Shown here: piece by piece, positions 19,966-21,741 of the stretch
Layout of the letters: each line of letters begins with the position of its first letter
Numbering within the stretch: the first letter of the stretch is position 1
DNA from: an uncultured Clostridia bacterium
Lineage (GTDB): Bacteria; Bacillota; Clostridia; TANB77; CAG-508
Length of the DNA stretch: 21,741 bases
Direction: 5' to 3'
NCBI GenBank assembly: GCA_934120045.1
Contig: CAKOTF010000016.1
Coordinates: forward strand, 1 to 21,741
Program-made: the position numbers and the translations under genes
The notes under the pieces: model-generated
What the model was told of the DNA's origin: nothing
Databases searched by the model: none
What the model saw: only the letters and a program-made list of their open reading frames with translations

Positions 19966-21741
19966 ATGGAAGAAATGTTTGATATAGAAAAATTCAATAT
20001 AATAAGTGATGAAGAAAATTACTACTTTTTTAGGTCATTAGAGCCAGGAGACATAAAAGACCTAGAAGAAGGAAACATAAAAGATGAGAACGGAAAATAT
20101 ATAAGATTACGTACAGATAGAGAAAGATGGGAAGAAACGCATAATTTAACACCAAGATGGAATGCAGAAAGTCAAGTAACATTAGAAGAAATGTACAACC
20201 ATATAAAAACACCATATAGTTTAGAAACAAATTGTATTTCATTATCAAGCAATGCAAATGTAGCAAGAACATATGGAGAAACATTTAGTGATAAATATGT
20301 AATGATAAAAGTTCCCAAAAAAGAAATGGGGCAAAGGGTATATAATGCAGGGCAATATATGTTATCAGAAATTGCCAGAAAAGTTCAAGAGAGAATAGCT
20401 CAAGGGAATATTCCAGAAGAAGTATTAGAAGATTTTAGAAAAATAGATGAAGCTACAAAATCAGAAGATTTAAAAGATATAATAAGAGTAAAATATACAG
20501 CACCAAAAGGAATAGATACAAGTAAATCTGGAATGAAAAAAGGAATAATATATAAAGCACCATTAGCTAGAGTAAGTAGTTTCCAAGCATTAGATGATGA
20601 GCAAACATTAGAAAAAAATAAAATAGTAGCAAAATTAACAATATTAGAACAAAAAGGATTAATGGAAACACTTGTCCCAAGAATAAAAACAAATAGTCAA
20701 CTAATAAGCACAATGGGAAGTGCATTTGCATCAGGAGAGCAAATATATTATGGAGATATAGAAGGAGATAGAATAACAGATATATCAAAAGAATTATTAG
20801 ATATGTTTGCATTAATACAACAAACAGAAAATCAAGATAAACAAATTGTAAATGAATTAAAAACAGAATTAGTAAAATATATAACCAAAGGTGGAAAATT
20901 AGAAATACCAGAAGGAAGCCTATTAAGAGATGACGGAACACCAAGAACAGACATATCAATAGAAGAAATGTATGAATTGACAGCAGGAAAAGTTGAATAT
21001 GGACAAGCAAGTTCTATTGTAAAAAATATGTATTATTTATCAAAAGGACAAGCAAATGCAAGAATATTAGCAGGAATGTTAAGAGAGATAACAGGAAATA
21101 ATCCTAAATATGAAGAAATTATAGAGTACATTGAAAATAATGGATTTGAAATTGAACCAAAAATAACTGCAAGAAAAAGTAATAAAGGATATAGAATAAG
21201 CGAATCTGTAAACTTAGACTTAAAACCAAATGAAATAGGATTAGTAGACTCAATAAGAAATTTAACAGATGAAGAACAAATGCAAATAATACAAGATAGA
21301 GGTCTATCAAATGTAAGGGACATAATGAATACAAGTTTTGCGCAAATGCAAACAGTACAACAAATATCAAAAGAAGACTATTTTGCTAGTGCAATAGTAG
21401 ACACATATGACTGGGACAAAATTAATGTTGAAGAATTATCTATAACAGAAAGAAATGAATTAATACAAAAATTAAAACAAAGTAATTGTGTTTCAATTTA
21501 TGAAAAGTTAAAAGAAGCAGGAATAGAAAATAAAGACATACCAACAGCAGTTATAAACATTGCATCAAAAGGAAATTTAAAAGGAATATTAGAATCAGAA
21601 AATTATATAGAGCAAATTCAAAACAATATAGAAGAAATAACACAAGGACTTTCAATAGAACAAGTAGAAAGATATTTAGGATATTATGATGTAAAAGGAA
21701 CAGGAATAGAATTAAGAGATTATCAGCAAGATGCAGTAAAC
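19966..21741 (+). CDS. Large multidomain protein: ADP-ribosyltransferase-like N-terminus leading into an SF2 helicase (3' end outside window)
   Basis: The frame opens at ATG 19966, 6 bases after AGGAG, and stays open for 592 codons to the window edge. Residues 19-130 hold a pattern like the R-S-E ADP-ribosyltransferase fold: YYFFRSLEPGD (Arg23), then TNCISLSSNANVARTYG (Ser92-x-Ser94) followed by the strand YVMIKVP; a clear third-motif Glu is not identified. Residues about 130-575 are mainly polar helices with no family I recognise. The last visible residues, IELRDYQQDAVN (581-592), look like the Q-motif entry (LRxYQxxAV) of an SF2 DEAD/DEAH-type helicase, so a helicase core probably follows. 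No signal peptide or membrane helix. Such combinations occur in restriction, defence and phage polyvalent proteins, but the role here is inferred only. It has its own promoter and is separated from adhE by a terminator. Confidence 0.6.
   Translation, partial: MEEMFDIEKFNIISDEENYYFFRSLEPGDIKDLEEGNIKDENGKYIRLRTDRERWEETHNLTPRWNAESQVTLEEMYNHIKTPYSLETNCISLSSNANVARTYGETFSDKYVMIKVPKKEMGQRVYNAGQYMLSEIARKVQERIAQGNIPEEVLEDFRKIDEATKSEDLKDIIRVKYTAPKGIDTSKSGMKKGIIYKAPLARVSSFQALDDEQTLEKNKIVAKLTILEQKGLMETLVPRIKTNSQLISTMGSAFASGEQIYYGDIEGDRITDISKELLDMFALIQQTENQDKQIVNELKTELVKYITKGGKLEIPEGSLLRDDGTPRTDISIEEMYELTAGKVEYGQASSIVKNMYYLSKGQANARILAGMLREITGNNPKYEEIIEYIENNGFEIEPKITARKSNKGYRISESVNLDLKPNEIGLVDSIRNLTDEEQMQIIQDRGLSNVRDIMNTSFAQMQTVQQISKEDYFASAIVDTYDWDKINVEELSITERNELIQKLKQSNCVSIYEKLKEAGIENKDIPTAVINIASKGNLKGILESENYIEQIQNNIEEITQGLSIEQVERYLGYYDVKGTGIELRDYQQDAVN

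Overview
This 21.7-kb window comes from a low-G+C Firmicute, most likely an uncultured gut Clostridia lineage. The coding strands are very A-rich (AAA, GAA, ATA, TTA and AGA dominate), Shine-Dalgarno sites are strong (AGGAG, GAAAGGA), sigma-A-type promoters are clear, and the gene content is Firmicute: Asp23/AmaP, YlbF, a YugP-like peptidase, SecG-RNase R and a clostridial AdhE. Genus cannot be given from sequence alone. All genes lie on the + strand except one P-type ATPase. Much of the window is core chromosome with an accessory insertion around 12.8-14.1 kb and accessory genes at both edges.

Layout. 1-707: C-terminal part of a surface protein (bacterial Ig-like domain plus a lectin-fold-like C-terminus), closed by a strong terminator. 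858-5577: a promoter, then three surface-polysaccharide-type genes (pyruvyl transferase family, histidine phosphatase, GT2 glycosyltransferase), followed without a visible terminator by scpB and proS. 5600-7005: an envelope-stress cluster (Asp23 family, AmaP, DUF2273) with a terminator inside it just after asp23. 7060-10419: nusB, xseA, a membrane-anchored Ser/Thr-rich protein, a YlbF-family gene and a YugP-like membrane metallopeptidase. 10408-12734: promoter, secG, terminator, rnr. 12753-14123: a strong promoter driving a DUF4116 tandem-repeat protein and a small charged helical protein that share a C-terminal motif. 14177-16789 (minus): an MgtA-family P-type ATPase with altered membrane cation-site residues. 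16904-19748: a consensus promoter, a roughly 210-base structured leader and bifunctional adhE. 19966-end: a large unfinished gene whose N-terminus resembles an ADP-ribosyltransferase fold and which runs off the window at what looks like the first motif of an SF2 helicase.

The most unusual points are: a perfect hairpin lying exactly between the Shine-Dalgarno and the conserved start of nusB; a long rod-like hairpin with a GC-rich tip and an overlapping small ORF in the adhE leader; an in-frame internal ribosome site at the AdhE domain boundary; the residue changes in the ATPase cation site; and the putative ART-helicase protein at the right edge. No tRNA, rRNA, CRISPR array, transposase or integrase was found.
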